9,659 nt of DNA from an uncultured Clostridia bacterium (GCA_947165805.1 CAMVBT010000073.1:1-9659), one strand, 5' to 3'; numbered from the stretch's first letter, positions 1 through 5,527 are shown. The notes: generated by a model not told the origin, from the letters alone. Translations and numbers: made by a program.

Positions 1-204
1 ATCCTTTATCGCGGTGAGCTGCTCTTTCGGGTCGAGGGTGAAGTGTTCCTCCGCGTGATCCACATTCGTGAGGATATACACCTTTTCGATTATCTTGTTA
101 TCGTCCTCAATGTACCCCGCAATAAGTCCGCAAGCCTCGACAGGGGCTTCTTTTTTTGCGTGAGTGAGTATTTTTTCATAATCGCTTTTTTTCAGTTTTA
201 TCAT
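1..204 (-). CDS. hcyD: M67 (JAMM/MPN+) metallopeptidase, HcyD-like, N-terminal fragment
   Basis: Reading leftward from an ATG at 204, the frame stays open for 68 codons to the window edge, so only the N-terminal part is present. It begins MIKLKKSDYEKILTHAKKEA and then has P-V-E-A-C-G-L-I-A-G at residues 21-30. This is the Glu-x-Cys-Gly-Leu segment of bacterial JAMM/Mov34 peptidases; E23 would be the conserved catalytic glutamate. The zinc-binding HxH...D part lies outside the window and cannot be checked. A GGAG site at 211-214 sits 6 bases before the start, and the gene follows the adenylyltransferase stop by 12 bases, so it belongs to the same operon. In the known HcyS pathway the JAMM enzyme first trims the carrier tail to expose the diglycine and later releases homocysteine from the carrier. 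The hcyD name rests on context: related enzymes (Mec, archaeal JAMM) act on other small carriers. Confidence 0.85.
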   Translation of the reverse strand, partial: MIKLKKSDYEKILTHAKKEAPVEACGLIAGYIEDDNKIIEKVYILTNVDHAEEHFTLDPKEQLTAIKD

Positions 205-216
205 AGCTTTCTCCGA

Positions 217-1026
217 TTATTTCTTCATGTCACATTCTGCCTGCTCATAATCGACGAGCTCAGTGATCGTGGGATGTTCTCCGCAGACAGCGCACTTGCT
301 TGTGTCCGGCGGGAGTTTTACCTTGTGCCACTCCATTTTCAGTGCGTCGAACGTCAGCAGATAACCTGTGAGCAGGTCGCCCGCGCCGACGATGTACTTA
401 ACTGCTTCCATAGCCTGCAGGCTGCCGATAACTCCGCCCATTGCGCCGATAACGCCCGCCTGCTTACATGTCGGAACTGCGTCCTTCGGGGGCGGGTTCT
501 TGAATACGCAGCGGTAGCAGGGTCCCTGTCCCGGAACGTAGGTCATAAGCTGTCCCTTGAAGCGTATTATACCTGCGTGAGAGAACGGCTTCTTCGCCAT
601 TACACACGCATCGTTTATCAGAAATTTCGCGGGGAAATTGTCCGTTCCGTCGAGTATGAAATCATAGTCCTTGATGAGATCGAGAACGTTCTCGCTTGTC
701 ACGAACGTGTGATATGTGTTGACGGTGACATCAGGATTTATCGCTTCCATGGTCTCCTTGGCGGACTGCACCTTCGGCTTGCCAATGTCGGGTGTTGTGT
801 GGATGACCTGACGCTGGAGGTTGGAAAGATCAACCTCGTCCGCGTCAACTATACCGATAGTTCCGACACCCGCCGCCGCGAGATACAATGCCGCCGGAGC
901 TCCCAGACCACCCGCGCCGATGATGAGCACCTTCGCCTGTGAGAGCTTCTTCTGTCCCTTTGCGCCGACTTCCTTTAGTATAATATGGCGGGAGTACCGC
1001 TCTAACTGTTCGTTTGTGAATGCCAT
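217..1026 (-). CDS. hcyF: MoeB/ThiF/HesA-family adenylyltransferase, HcyF-like
   Basis: This 269-residue E1-like enzyme adenylates the C-terminal glycine of a ubiquitin-like sulfur carrier using ATP, so that sulfide or a persulfide can turn it into a thiocarboxylate. The N terminus has the family RYSRHIIL motif (10-17, with the arginine used in ATP handling). The nucleotide-binding loop GAGGLG is at 37-42, an acidic strand D-A-D-E-V-D at 61-66, the N-L-Q-R-Q segment at 69-73, and the D-G-T-D-N motif at 126-130. The two structural zinc CxxC pairs are C170/C173 and C245/C248. C187, in PTCKQAGV, matches the ThiF/MoeB cysteine loop. There is no C-terminal rhodanese domain. Its ATG shares one base with the carrier's TAA (TAATG), and its GGAGGG site at 1035-1040 lies inside the carrier gene, so the pair should be translationally coupled. 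Alone it would be annotated moeB or thiF; the MetY, carrier and JAMM context favours homocysteine synthesis over thiamin or molybdopterin. Confidence 0.93.
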   Translation of the reverse strand: MAFTNEQLERYSRHIILKEVGAKGQKKLSQAKVLIIGAGGLGAPAALYLAAAGVGTIGIVDADEVDLSNLQRQVIHTTPDIGKPKVQSAKETMEAINPDVTVNTYHTFVTSENVLDLIKDYDFILDGTDNFPAKFLINDACVMAKKPFSHAGIIRFKGQLMTYVPGQGPCYRCVFKNPPPKDAVPTCKQAGVIGAMGGVIGSLQAMEAVKYIVGAGDLLTGYLLTFDALKMEWHKVKLPPDTSKCAVCGEHPTITELVDYEQAECDMKK

Positions 1027-1235
1027 TATGCCTGCCCTCCGCCCATGAAATATAAGAACTCAACTGTGTCGCCGTCCTTGATAGTTGTGTTCGCGAAATC
1101 GTGGCTCTCAACGAACTCGTCGTTTACTGTTACGGTAACGTACTCGGGAGTCTCGACGTTTTCAAGCTCAACGAGCTTTGCGACGGTGATTCCGTCATCG
1201 TATTCCTTGATCTTGCCTGCTACTGTGATCTTCAT
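1026..1235 (-). CDS. hcyS: ThiS/MoaD-like sulfur carrier protein with extended C-terminus, HcyS-like
   Basis: This 69-residue protein has the length and pattern of a beta-grasp ThiS/MoaD carrier: MKITVAGKI, a T-V-A-K-L helix start near 17-21, VTVTVNDEFV at 33-42, and the late I-K-D-G-D-T-V-E-F-L loop and strand at 52-61. ThiS normally ends exactly at Gly-Gly. Here the end reads F-M-G-G-G-Q-A (63-69), so two or three residues follow a usable diglycine. That is expected of carriers made as inactive precursors and trimmed by a JAMM peptidase, as for HcyS-Ala in Wolinella; such a peptidase gene lies two genes downstream. AAAGGAG lies just before the ATG (about 1244-1250). The 86-base gap from the thioredoxin gene holds only a weak hairpin (about 1285-1312). 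Annotation as thiS is possible, but no thiamin gene is nearby. Confidence 0.9.
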   Translation of the reverse strand: MKITVAGKIKEYDDGITVAKLVELENVETPEYVTVTVNDEFVESHDFANTTIKDGDTVEFLYFMGGGQA

Positions 1236-1321
1236 ATAGTTGTTCTCCTTTTATTATTAATTGTCGCTTTGTCTTTAGGGGGCTTTCCGAATCGCCTTTG
1301 ACCGCTTCGGGACTGCGATTT

Positions 1322-1636
1322 TCATAGCTTCTCAAATTCTTCGATTATTTTTGCTTTCTGCGTCATTCCGCGAAGCCGTGAAACTTCCTCGCCGCCCTTG
1401 AAAAAGATCAGTGTCGGGGACGCCTGAACCTCGTACTTGTCCACAAGCTCCTGCTCGTAACCGACGTTCACTTTGTAGATGTGAAGCTTACCGTCAAGCT
1501 CGGTTTCGAGCTGTGAAAGCACGGGCGAGAGCATCTTGCACGGCACGCAGGTGTCGGAATAGAAATCCACGAGAACGGGAATATCCGCGTTCAGGACTTT
1601 TCCGTTGAAATCGGCAGTCGTTATACGTTCAGCCAT
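1322..1636 (-). CDS. Thioredoxin-family protein with CVPC active site
   Basis: This is a 104-residue single-domain thioredoxin fold protein without a signal peptide, so cytoplasmic. It has V-L-V-D-F-Y-S at 21-27, the redox motif C30-V-P-C33 followed by K34, the cis-proline A-S-P-T-L at 72-76 (P74), and a closing G-M-T helix start at 90-92. Classical thioredoxins have WCGPC; here the Trp is Thr and the Gly is Val, which should alter redox potential and partner choice. The ATG follows the TusA stop with no gap (TGA then ATG), so translation is almost certainly coupled. Placed between a TusA-like protein and the sulfur carrier, it may reduce a persulfide or disulfide during sulfur transfer to the carrier, or reduce the MoeB-like cysteine. 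That role is inferred from position. A general housekeeping thioredoxin is less likely given the operon and the altered motif. Confidence 0.92.
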   Translation of the reverse strand: MAERITTADFNGKVLNADIPVLVDFYSDTCVPCKMLSPVLSQLETELDGKLHIYKVNVGYEQELVDKYEVQASPTLIFFKGGEEVSRLRGMTQKAKIIEEFEKL

Positions 1637-1882
1637 TCAATCGCCCACTTTCTGAACGATCAGGCGGTATGTGCCGTCGTCGTTCTGCGTCAGTTCAAGC
1701 ACTTTGTGCCCTTCTTCCTTCAAGCTGCGCGGCACGTTCTGAACAGGCTCGCCGTCGTTGAGACGGACTTCGAGAATGTCGCCGTCGTCGAGCTCCTCAA
1801 GCGCGACCTTCGTTTTTACGAATGTTATCGGGCAGTTCACATCTGTGATGTCAACGCTGTCCGTGATGTTGAATTCAGCCAT
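1637..1882 (-). CDS. TusA-family sulfurtransferase
   Basis: This is an 81-residue TusA/SirA-like protein. The signature is V-N-C-P-I-T-F-V-K-T-K-V-A-L-E-E-L at 15-31. C17 is the persulfide-carrying cysteine at the start of the long helix, and L-D-D-G-D-I-L-E-V follows, as in the family (31-39). TusA usually reads CPxP; here the second proline is Thr (C-P-I-T). TusA proteins pass sulfane sulfur as a cysteine persulfide to partner proteins, so this one could feed sulfur to the thiocarboxylate-forming step or accept it from a desulfurase encoded elsewhere. It starts at 1882 with GGAG at 1891-1894 and lies 84 bases after metY, with the thioredoxin gene joined directly behind it. The family is clear; the donor and acceptor are unknown. 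Confidence 0.9.
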   Translation of the reverse strand: MAEFNITDSVDITDVNCPITFVKTKVALEELDDGDILEVRLNDGEPVQNVPRSLKEEGHKVLELTQNDDGTYRLIVQKVGD

Positions 1883-1966
1883 GGTAATGTCTCCTTTTTT
1901 GTTCCGCCTATAGCGGAGTATTTTTTATTTTTGGTTTCAGCGAGAGTTTTTCGACGCCGATAGATT

Positions 1967-3187
1967 TTATGCGGTTATCGCGTTGTCGAAATCCGCGATA
2001 AGATCGTTTATATCCTCGATTCCGATGCTTACTCTGATCGTATCGTCGTACACACCTGCCTGTTCGCGGCGCTTTTCGTCCGAGTGCAGATATATCGTGC
2101 TCGCGGGGTGGATAACGAGAGTGCGCAGGTCGCCTATGTTCGTGGCTATCAGCGCGTATTTAAGGCTGTTTATCAGCCTGAACGCCTTTTCCTTGCTGCC
2201 GGCTCTTATCGTGAGTATCCCGCCGCCCTTGCCGCCGAACTGCGACTGAACGAGCGAGTGATACGGGCTTGATTCAAGCGCGGGGTAGTTGACTGTCACG
2301 CCGTCTTTGGTTTCAAGAAACTCCGCAAGAGCTTTCGCGTTCTGACATATCCGCTCCATGCGCAGTCCGAGCGTTTCGATACCCACCGAGTTCATATACG
2401 CATTGAACGGCGATACACACGCGCCGACGTTGCGCCAGAGACCGTTGCGGAGCTTCGCGAGATAGGCGAATTTTCCGAATATGCGGAAGCTGTCAAAGTT
2501 CGGAAATTTCCCGCTGTCGAATCTGAACTTTCCGCTGTCGATGATGACGCCGCTTATCGAGTTTCCACCGCCGTTGATGTATTTCGAGGTCGAGTGTACC
2601 ACGATATCCGCGCCGTATTCGAGCGGATGTATCAGATACGGCGTTGCGGTCGTGCTGTCTATTATAAGTGGTATGCCATGCTTGTGACAGACCTCCGAAA
2701 CGCTTTTTATATCAACAACATCGAGCTTCGGGTTGCCGATAAGCTCTGCGAAAACCGCCTTTGTCTTATCCGTTATCAGCGCTTCGACGCTTTTCGCGGT
2801 CACGGTATCGGCAAATTTCGCTGTTATGCCGAACCCCGCGAGATCACCGAACAGATCTATCGTTCCGCCGAAAAGTCCCGCTCCGGTTATCACCTCGTCG
2901 CCCGTCTGAAGGATGTTCAGAAGTGCCATTGTGACTGCCGCCATGCCGGACGAACAGGCCGCCGCGCCGACACCGCCCTCAAGAGCGGCGATCCGCTTTT
3001 CGAACGCGTCAACGGTGGGATTCCCGATACGCGAGTACGAGAACCCGGGTGCGCGGTTGCTGAACACCTTTTCAAGCGTTTCCGCGCTGTCGTGAGAGAA
3101 CGCGCTCACCTGATATATAGGTATCTGCGTTGCGCCGAAGTCGTTCTTCGCAGTTCTTCCGTGAAGTAAGCTTGTATTGAATTCCAT
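1967..3187 (-). CDS. metY: O-acetylhomoserine sulfhydrylase (MetY-type, PLP-dependent)
   Basis: This 406-residue enzyme of the Cys/Met-metabolism PLP family (fold type I) should exchange the acetyl group of O-acetylhomoserine for sulfur to give homocysteine. Visible motifs are F-S-Y-S-R-I-G-N-P-T (49-58), where the Tyr and Arg contact PLP phosphate across the dimer; C-S-S-G-M-A-A (78-84); the PLP aspartate in L-I-I-D-S-T-T (D177); and the lysine in H-S-T-S-K-Y-I-N-G-G-G (K202). The last segment and the start MEFNTSLLHG fit MetY better than cystathionine gamma-synthase. It is slightly shorter than many MetY proteins (about 420-430). GGTGAT just before the ATG serves as the binding site. As first gene of the leftward operon it has its own promoter (3325-3353) and a leader of about 130 bases. 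With the carrier genes behind it, its sulfur donor is probably carrier thiocarboxylate and not free sulfide. Use of O-acetylserine to make cysteine cannot be excluded. Confidence 0.95.
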   Translation of the reverse strand: MEFNTSLLHGRTAKNDFGATQIPIYQVSAFSHDSAETLEKVFSNRAPGFSYSRIGNPTVDAFEKRIAALEGGVGAAACSSGMAAVTMALLNILQTGDEVITGAGLFGGTIDLFGDLAGFGITAKFADTVTAKSVEALITDKTKAVFAELIGNPKLDVVDIKSVSEVCHKHGIPLIIDSTTATPYLIHPLEYGADIVVHSTSKYINGGGNSISGVIIDSGKFRFDSGKFPNFDSFRIFGKFAYLAKLRNGLWRNVGACVSPFNAYMNSVGIETLGLRMERICQNAKALAEFLETKDGVTVNYPALESSPYHSLVQSQFGGKGGGILTIRAGSKEKAFRLINSLKYALIATNIGDLRTLVIHPASTIYLHSDEKRREQAGVYDDTIRVSIGIEDINDLIADFDNAITA

Positions 3188-3240
3188 TGTATCACCGCTT
3201 TTTGATCACTGTTTGCAATCCAATCAAATAAAGTCTGACC

Positions 3241-3276
3241 GTTCAGTCTCCCCCGCCTCCGGCGGGGAGACTGAAC
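3241..3276 (-). other. Long GC-rich hairpin in the metY leader
   Basis: The arms 3241-3257 and 3261-3276 pair over 16 base pairs with one bulged C, closing on a 3-base loop (TCC on the plus strand). It lies in the predicted metY 5' leader, 54 bases before the ATG. Neither strand has a T run directly after the stem, so it is a poor intrinsic terminator. No riboswitch (SAM-I or T-box) core is recognisable around it. It may stabilise the transcript, block processing, or be a dispersed intergenic palindrome. Confidence 0.7.
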
Positions 3277-3324
3277 AAATAATCCTATTAAACTGCATAT
3301 AGTGCTTTTTAATTGCTTTCCAAC

Positions 3325-3353
3325 ATTATACAGCGTTTTTCATACCGAGTCAA
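3325..3353 (-). promoter_or_regulatory. Sigma-A-like promoter of the metY operon
   Basis: On the minus strand a TTGACT -35 box (3353-3348) and a perfect TATAAT -10 box (3330-3325) are separated by 17 bases. The start of transcription would fall near 3318, giving a leader of about 130 bases before metY. The -35 is overlapped by AATAGGAATT (3352-3361), one of the repeated TAGGA boxes, which suggests repression by blocking polymerase. Confidence 0.8.
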
Positions 3354-3403
3354 TAGGAATTAGAACATTTCTACATATATTACATATAGAAATAGTAGGA
3401 TAT
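3352..3403. promoter_or_regulatory. TAGGA boxes between metY and the regulator gene (candidate Rrf2 operators)
   Basis: AATAGGAATT (3352-3361) overlaps the metY -35 box, and AATAGTAGGATAT (3391-3403) lies between the two divergent promoters. The second shares the ten bases AATAGTAGGA with a third box at 3464-3476 over the regulator's own start of transcription. Rrf2 proteins of the CymR/IscR type bind AT-rich, partly symmetric sites near promoters. Assigning these boxes to the neighbouring regulator is inference. Confidence 0.5.
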
Positions 3404-3427
3404 ACAAAATTTTATCTATTCCGACAA

Positions 3428-3457
3428 TTGAAAAAAGGGTGAAAAATGTGTTATACT
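3428..3457 (+). promoter_or_regulatory. Sigma-A-like promoter of the Rrf2 regulator gene
   Basis: TTGAAA (3428-3433) and TATACT (3452-3457) are spaced by 18 bases, placing the start of transcription near 3464. This coincides with the box AATAGTAGGAATA at 3464-3476, so autoregulation is likely. It also means the upstream in-frame ATG at 3446 lies inside the promoter and cannot be the translation start of this transcript. Confidence 0.65.
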
Positions 3458-3463
3458 TATCAA

Positions 3464-3476
3464 AATAGTAGGAATA
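3464..3476 (+). promoter_or_regulatory. TAGGA box at the regulator's start of transcription
   Basis: AATAGTAGGAATA sits on the predicted +1 of the regulator gene. It repeats the first ten bases of the box at 3391-3400. A bound regulator would block initiation, the usual autorepression layout for Rrf2 genes. Confidence 0.45.
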
Positions 3477-3493
3477 CGGAAAGGACTGAAAAT

Positions 3494-3940
3494 ATGAAGA
3501 TCTCATCAAAAGTCGAATGCGGGCTCATCTCGCTTGTGGATATATGCGTATATTCGGGCAACAGCGTTGTTACCGTTATAAATATCTCCGCAAGACAGCA
3601 TATTTCGGCCAAATACCTTGAACAGATACTCCCGCAGCTCAGGCAGGCGAACATCATACGAAGCGTCAAGGGCGCAAAGGGCGGATATACTCTCACCCGT
3701 CCGGCTGAAAAGATCACGCTTTATGAAGTGATAAACGCGCTTGACCGCAATGTGCTCGGCGAGGTGTCCTTCGACAATAAGGAGGATTCGCTTATCGCGG
3801 GCGCTCTGTCGGAATGTCTCTGGAACAGGATGACCGAATACCTCCAGAGCTTCACCAAAAATGTGACTCTCCGCGATATAGCCGACAAGTATGATAAGCT
3901 GTCAACGAGCGGTAACGGAGAACCAATGTACTATATATAA
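3494..3940 (+). CDS. Rrf2-family transcriptional regulator, CymR-like
   Basis: From the ATG at 3494 this is a 148-residue Rrf2 winged-helix repressor, a usual length. The frame is open back to an ATG at 3446, but that codon lies within the promoter, while AAGGA at 3481-3485 is well placed for 3494 and the protein then starts MKISSKVECGL, typical of the family. The helix-turn-helix and wing read I-S-A-R-Q-H-I-S-A-K-Y-L-E-Q-I-L, then I-I-R-S-V-K-G-A-K-G-G-Y-T-L. IscR and NsrR carry three clustered cysteines for an Fe-S cluster in the middle; here that region (about residues 85-115) holds only one cysteine (in S-E-C-L-W), so no cluster is expected. That matches CymR, the cysteine-metabolism repressor of Bacillus and Staphylococcus, which senses cysteine status through O-acetylserine and a complex with CysK. 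Its place between sulfur amino acid synthesis and uptake genes supports this, but the signal is not visible in the sequence. Confidence 0.92.
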   Translation: MKISSKVECGLISLVDICVYSGNSVVTVINISARQHISAKYLEQILPQLRQANIIRSVKGAKGGYTLTRPAEKITLYEVINALDRNVLGEVSFDNKEDSLIAGALSECLWNRMTEYLQSFTKNVTLRDIADKYDKLSTSGNGEPMYYI

Positions 3941-3950
3941 TAACAAGCAC

Positions 3951-4055
3951 TAATCCTACCGCACAACTATGATATGTGCATAAAATATTTTACAATTGGG
4001 GACAAGGTTTGTGAAAAGCTCCAAAGTCGAAAAAAGGGTATTGACAAACCTACCG
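3951..4055 (+). promoter_or_regulatory. Transporter operon promoter region with CCTACCG boxes
   Basis: TTGACA (4041-4046) and TATTAT (4064-4069) with 17 bases between form a strong sigma-A-like promoter for the transporter operon, starting near 4076. CCTACCG occurs at 4049-4055 in the spacer and again at 3955-3961 upstream. These are reverse-strand relatives of the GTAGG boxes near 3391 and 3464. The span given covers both boxes; the -10 ends at 4069. A GCACA/TGTGC mini-hairpin (3961-3979) is too weak to call a terminator for the regulator. Confidence 0.6.
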
Positions 4056-4069
4056 TTTTGGTGTATTAT
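4041..4069 (+). promoter_or_regulatory. Sigma-A-like promoter of the amino acid ABC transporter operon
   Basis: TTGACA at 4041-4046 is a perfect -35 hexamer; TATTAT at 4064-4069 is a good -10, with a 17-base spacer. It leaves a leader of about 43 bases before the first permease. The CCTACCG box in the spacer would let a bound repressor exclude RNA polymerase. Confidence 0.8.
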
Positions 4070-4118
4070 AGACACATAGCAGCAATACATATTATTCCAG
4101 TATGAATTGTAGGTTATT

Positions 4119-4853
4119 ATGAACGCAGAAGTTTTGAATGAATATTTACCGCTGTTCGGTAATGCCGCGCTGCTGACAGTCTGGCTCGGGCTTGCGGGTA
4201 TAGGGCTGTCGATAGTGATAGGTCTGATATGCTCGCTGGTGCAGTTCTATAAAATACCCGTGGCAAGACAGATCGTGCGGATATACATAGAACTGAGCCG
4301 CAACACGCCGCTTCTTATCCAGCTTTTCTTCATCTACTACGGACTTCCGAAGATAGGGATAAAGACAGACCCCGCGGTGTGCGGAGTAGTCGGGCTCGCG
4401 TTCCTCGGCGGAAGCTACATGGCGGAAACGTTCCGCAGCGGACTTGAAGCCGTTGACAAGGTACATTCCGAAAGCGCGTTCACCCTCGGACTGAATAAGC
4501 TCCAGACATTCATATATGTGATACTTCCTCAGGCTTTATCGACGAGCATACCGCCGTTTGTGGCGAACGTGATATTCCTGCTGAAAGAAACGAGTGTGTT
4601 CTCGGCGGTAAGCTTAATGGATCTGATGTTCACGGCGAAGGACCTTATAGGACTCTACTACAACACGACGGAAAGCTTGTTCCTTCTCGTTGTGTTCTAT
4701 CTGATAATACTGCTTCCCGTGTCGCTTCTCGGAACATATCTCGAGCATAAGCTCGGGACTCCCGGTGTCAGGCAAAGCATCAGGAAAAACGCGGCAAGCC
4801 GAAAAGAACGTAAGACCACAATAAAAGAAGGTGTCGTGAATGTGGGGAATTGA
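4119..4853 (+). CDS. Polar amino acid ABC transporter permease (cystine/cysteine type, first subunit)
   Basis: This 244-residue inner-membrane permease is of the HisM/GlnP/TcyB family (BPD_transp_1). It has hydrophobic spans near residues 15-42, 64-76, 87-98, 145-170 and 185-207, with the N-terminal segment N-A-A-L-L-T-V-W-L-G typical of the polar amino acid permeases. The cytoplasmic coupling loop (EAA motif) is E-S-A-F-T-L-G-L-N-K-L (118-128) followed by V-I-L-P-Q-A-L, which docks on the ATPase. A basic tail (about 218-235) ends the protein. The start at 4119 has only a weak AGG site (4111-4113). It overlaps the second permease by 14 bases, so both are made together, presumably as a heterodimer. 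The substrate cannot be read from a permease; cysteine/cystine is inferred from the binding domain downstream and the sulfur context. Confidence 0.92.
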   Translation: MNAEVLNEYLPLFGNAALLTVWLGLAGIGLSIVIGLICSLVQFYKIPVARQIVRIYIELSRNTPLLIQLFFIYYGLPKIGIKTDPAVCGVVGLAFLGGSYMAETFRSGLEAVDKVHSESAFTLGLNKLQTFIYVILPQALSTSIPPFVANVIFLLKETSVFSAVSLMDLMFTAKDLIGLYYNTTESLFLLVVFYLIILLPVSLLGTYLEHKLGTPGVRQSIRKNAASRKERKTTIKEGVVNVGN

Positions 4854-5508
4854 AGTCATTTTCAAGGGTAAGAACCTGATACGTCTTCTCGGCGGCCTCG
4901 GCACGGCGCTTGAAATCAGCCTTATTGCAGTCGCGATAAGCATACCGATAGGCATAATCCTCGGAATACTCATGGCGGGCAGAAACCCCGTAATAAAAGC
5001 GATACTACGGGTTTATCTCGATTTCGTCCGTATAATGCCGCAACTCGTTCTCCTGTTCCTCGTGTTCTTTGGAACAACGAAGGTGTGGGGCTGGGACTTA
5101 TCCGGAGAAGTTTCGGCGGTGATCGTTTTCTCGATGTGGGGAGCGGCGGAAATGAGCGATCTCGTTCGCGGCGCGCTGAACGCGATACCTCAGCACCAGT
5201 ATGAGAGTGCTCAGTCGCTCGGATTTACGCCGCTGCAAACGAAGATTTATATAGTTATCCCACAGTGCGTAAGGCGGCTGATACCGCTTTCGATAAACCT
5301 TATAACCCGAATGGTTAAAACAACGTCCCTCGTGCTTATGATAGGCGTTGTGGAAGTCCTCAAGGTCGCGCAGCAGATAATCGAAGCGAACCGGATGTCT
5401 GCGCCGAACGCGGCGTTCGGAGTTTACCTGTTCGTATTTGCATTATACTTTGCAGTATGCTTTGTACTTAGCATAGCGGCAAGAAAGTTAGAAAAGAAAT
5501 GGTCATAA
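4840..5508 (+). CDS. Polar amino acid ABC transporter permease (second subunit)
   Basis: This is a 222-residue HisQ/GlnP-type permease and partner of the preceding one. The start at 4840 lies within the end of that gene and is preceded by a GAAGGTG site. Hydrophobic segments lie near residues 18-45, 65-80, 90-105, 145-172 and 192-213. The coupling loop is E-S-A-Q-S-L-G-F-T-P-L-Q (122-133) followed by I-V-I-P-Q-C. Two different permeases in one operon indicate a heterodimeric channel, common in the histidine/glutamate/cystine uptake class. The ATPase gene follows after less than 20 bases. Nothing in it looks damaged. Confidence 0.92.
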   Translation: MWGIEVIFKGKNLIRLLGGLGTALEISLIAVAISIPIGIILGILMAGRNPVIKAILRVYLDFVRIMPQLVLLFLVFFGTTKVWGWDLSGEVSAVIVFSMWGAAEMSDLVRGALNAIPQHQYESAQSLGFTPLQTKIYIVIPQCVRRLIPLSINLITRMVKTTSLVLMIGVVEVLKVAQQIIEANRMSAPNAAFGVYLFVFALYFAVCFVLSIAARKLEKKWS

Positions 5509-5527
5509 AAGAATGGAGATGAGCAAA

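Noticed and set aside
43..942. A 299-codon plus-strand frame opposite the adenylyltransferase gene
   Set aside because: The opposite strand encodes a MoeB/ThiF enzyme with all its motifs; the plus-strand product is Arg/Cys-rich and resembles nothing I know.
1026..1235. Thiamin biosynthesis assignment (thiS with thiF)
   Set aside because: No thiamin gene (thiG, thiH, thiE) is present, the carrier has an extended tail, and metY with a JAMM peptidase points to homocysteine synthesis.
1236..1321. Intrinsic terminator between the thioredoxin and carrier genes
   Set aside because: Only a weak 7-base-pair hairpin with a large loop and no T run is present; it would not stop transcription.
2594..3169. 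A 191-codon plus-strand frame opposite metY
   Set aside because: It is a shadow of the intact MetY frame, with no start signal or motif.
3188..3320. SAM riboswitch or T-box in the metY leader
   Set aside because: The leader has only one simple hairpin; no SAM-I core, T-box sequence or terminator with U run could be found.
3446..3493. N-terminal extension of the Rrf2 regulator from the ATG at 3446
   Set aside because: This ATG lies between the -35 and -10 boxes, upstream of the predicted transcript start, and the extra 16 residues are unlike the family; the ATG at 3494 has a proper AAGGA site.
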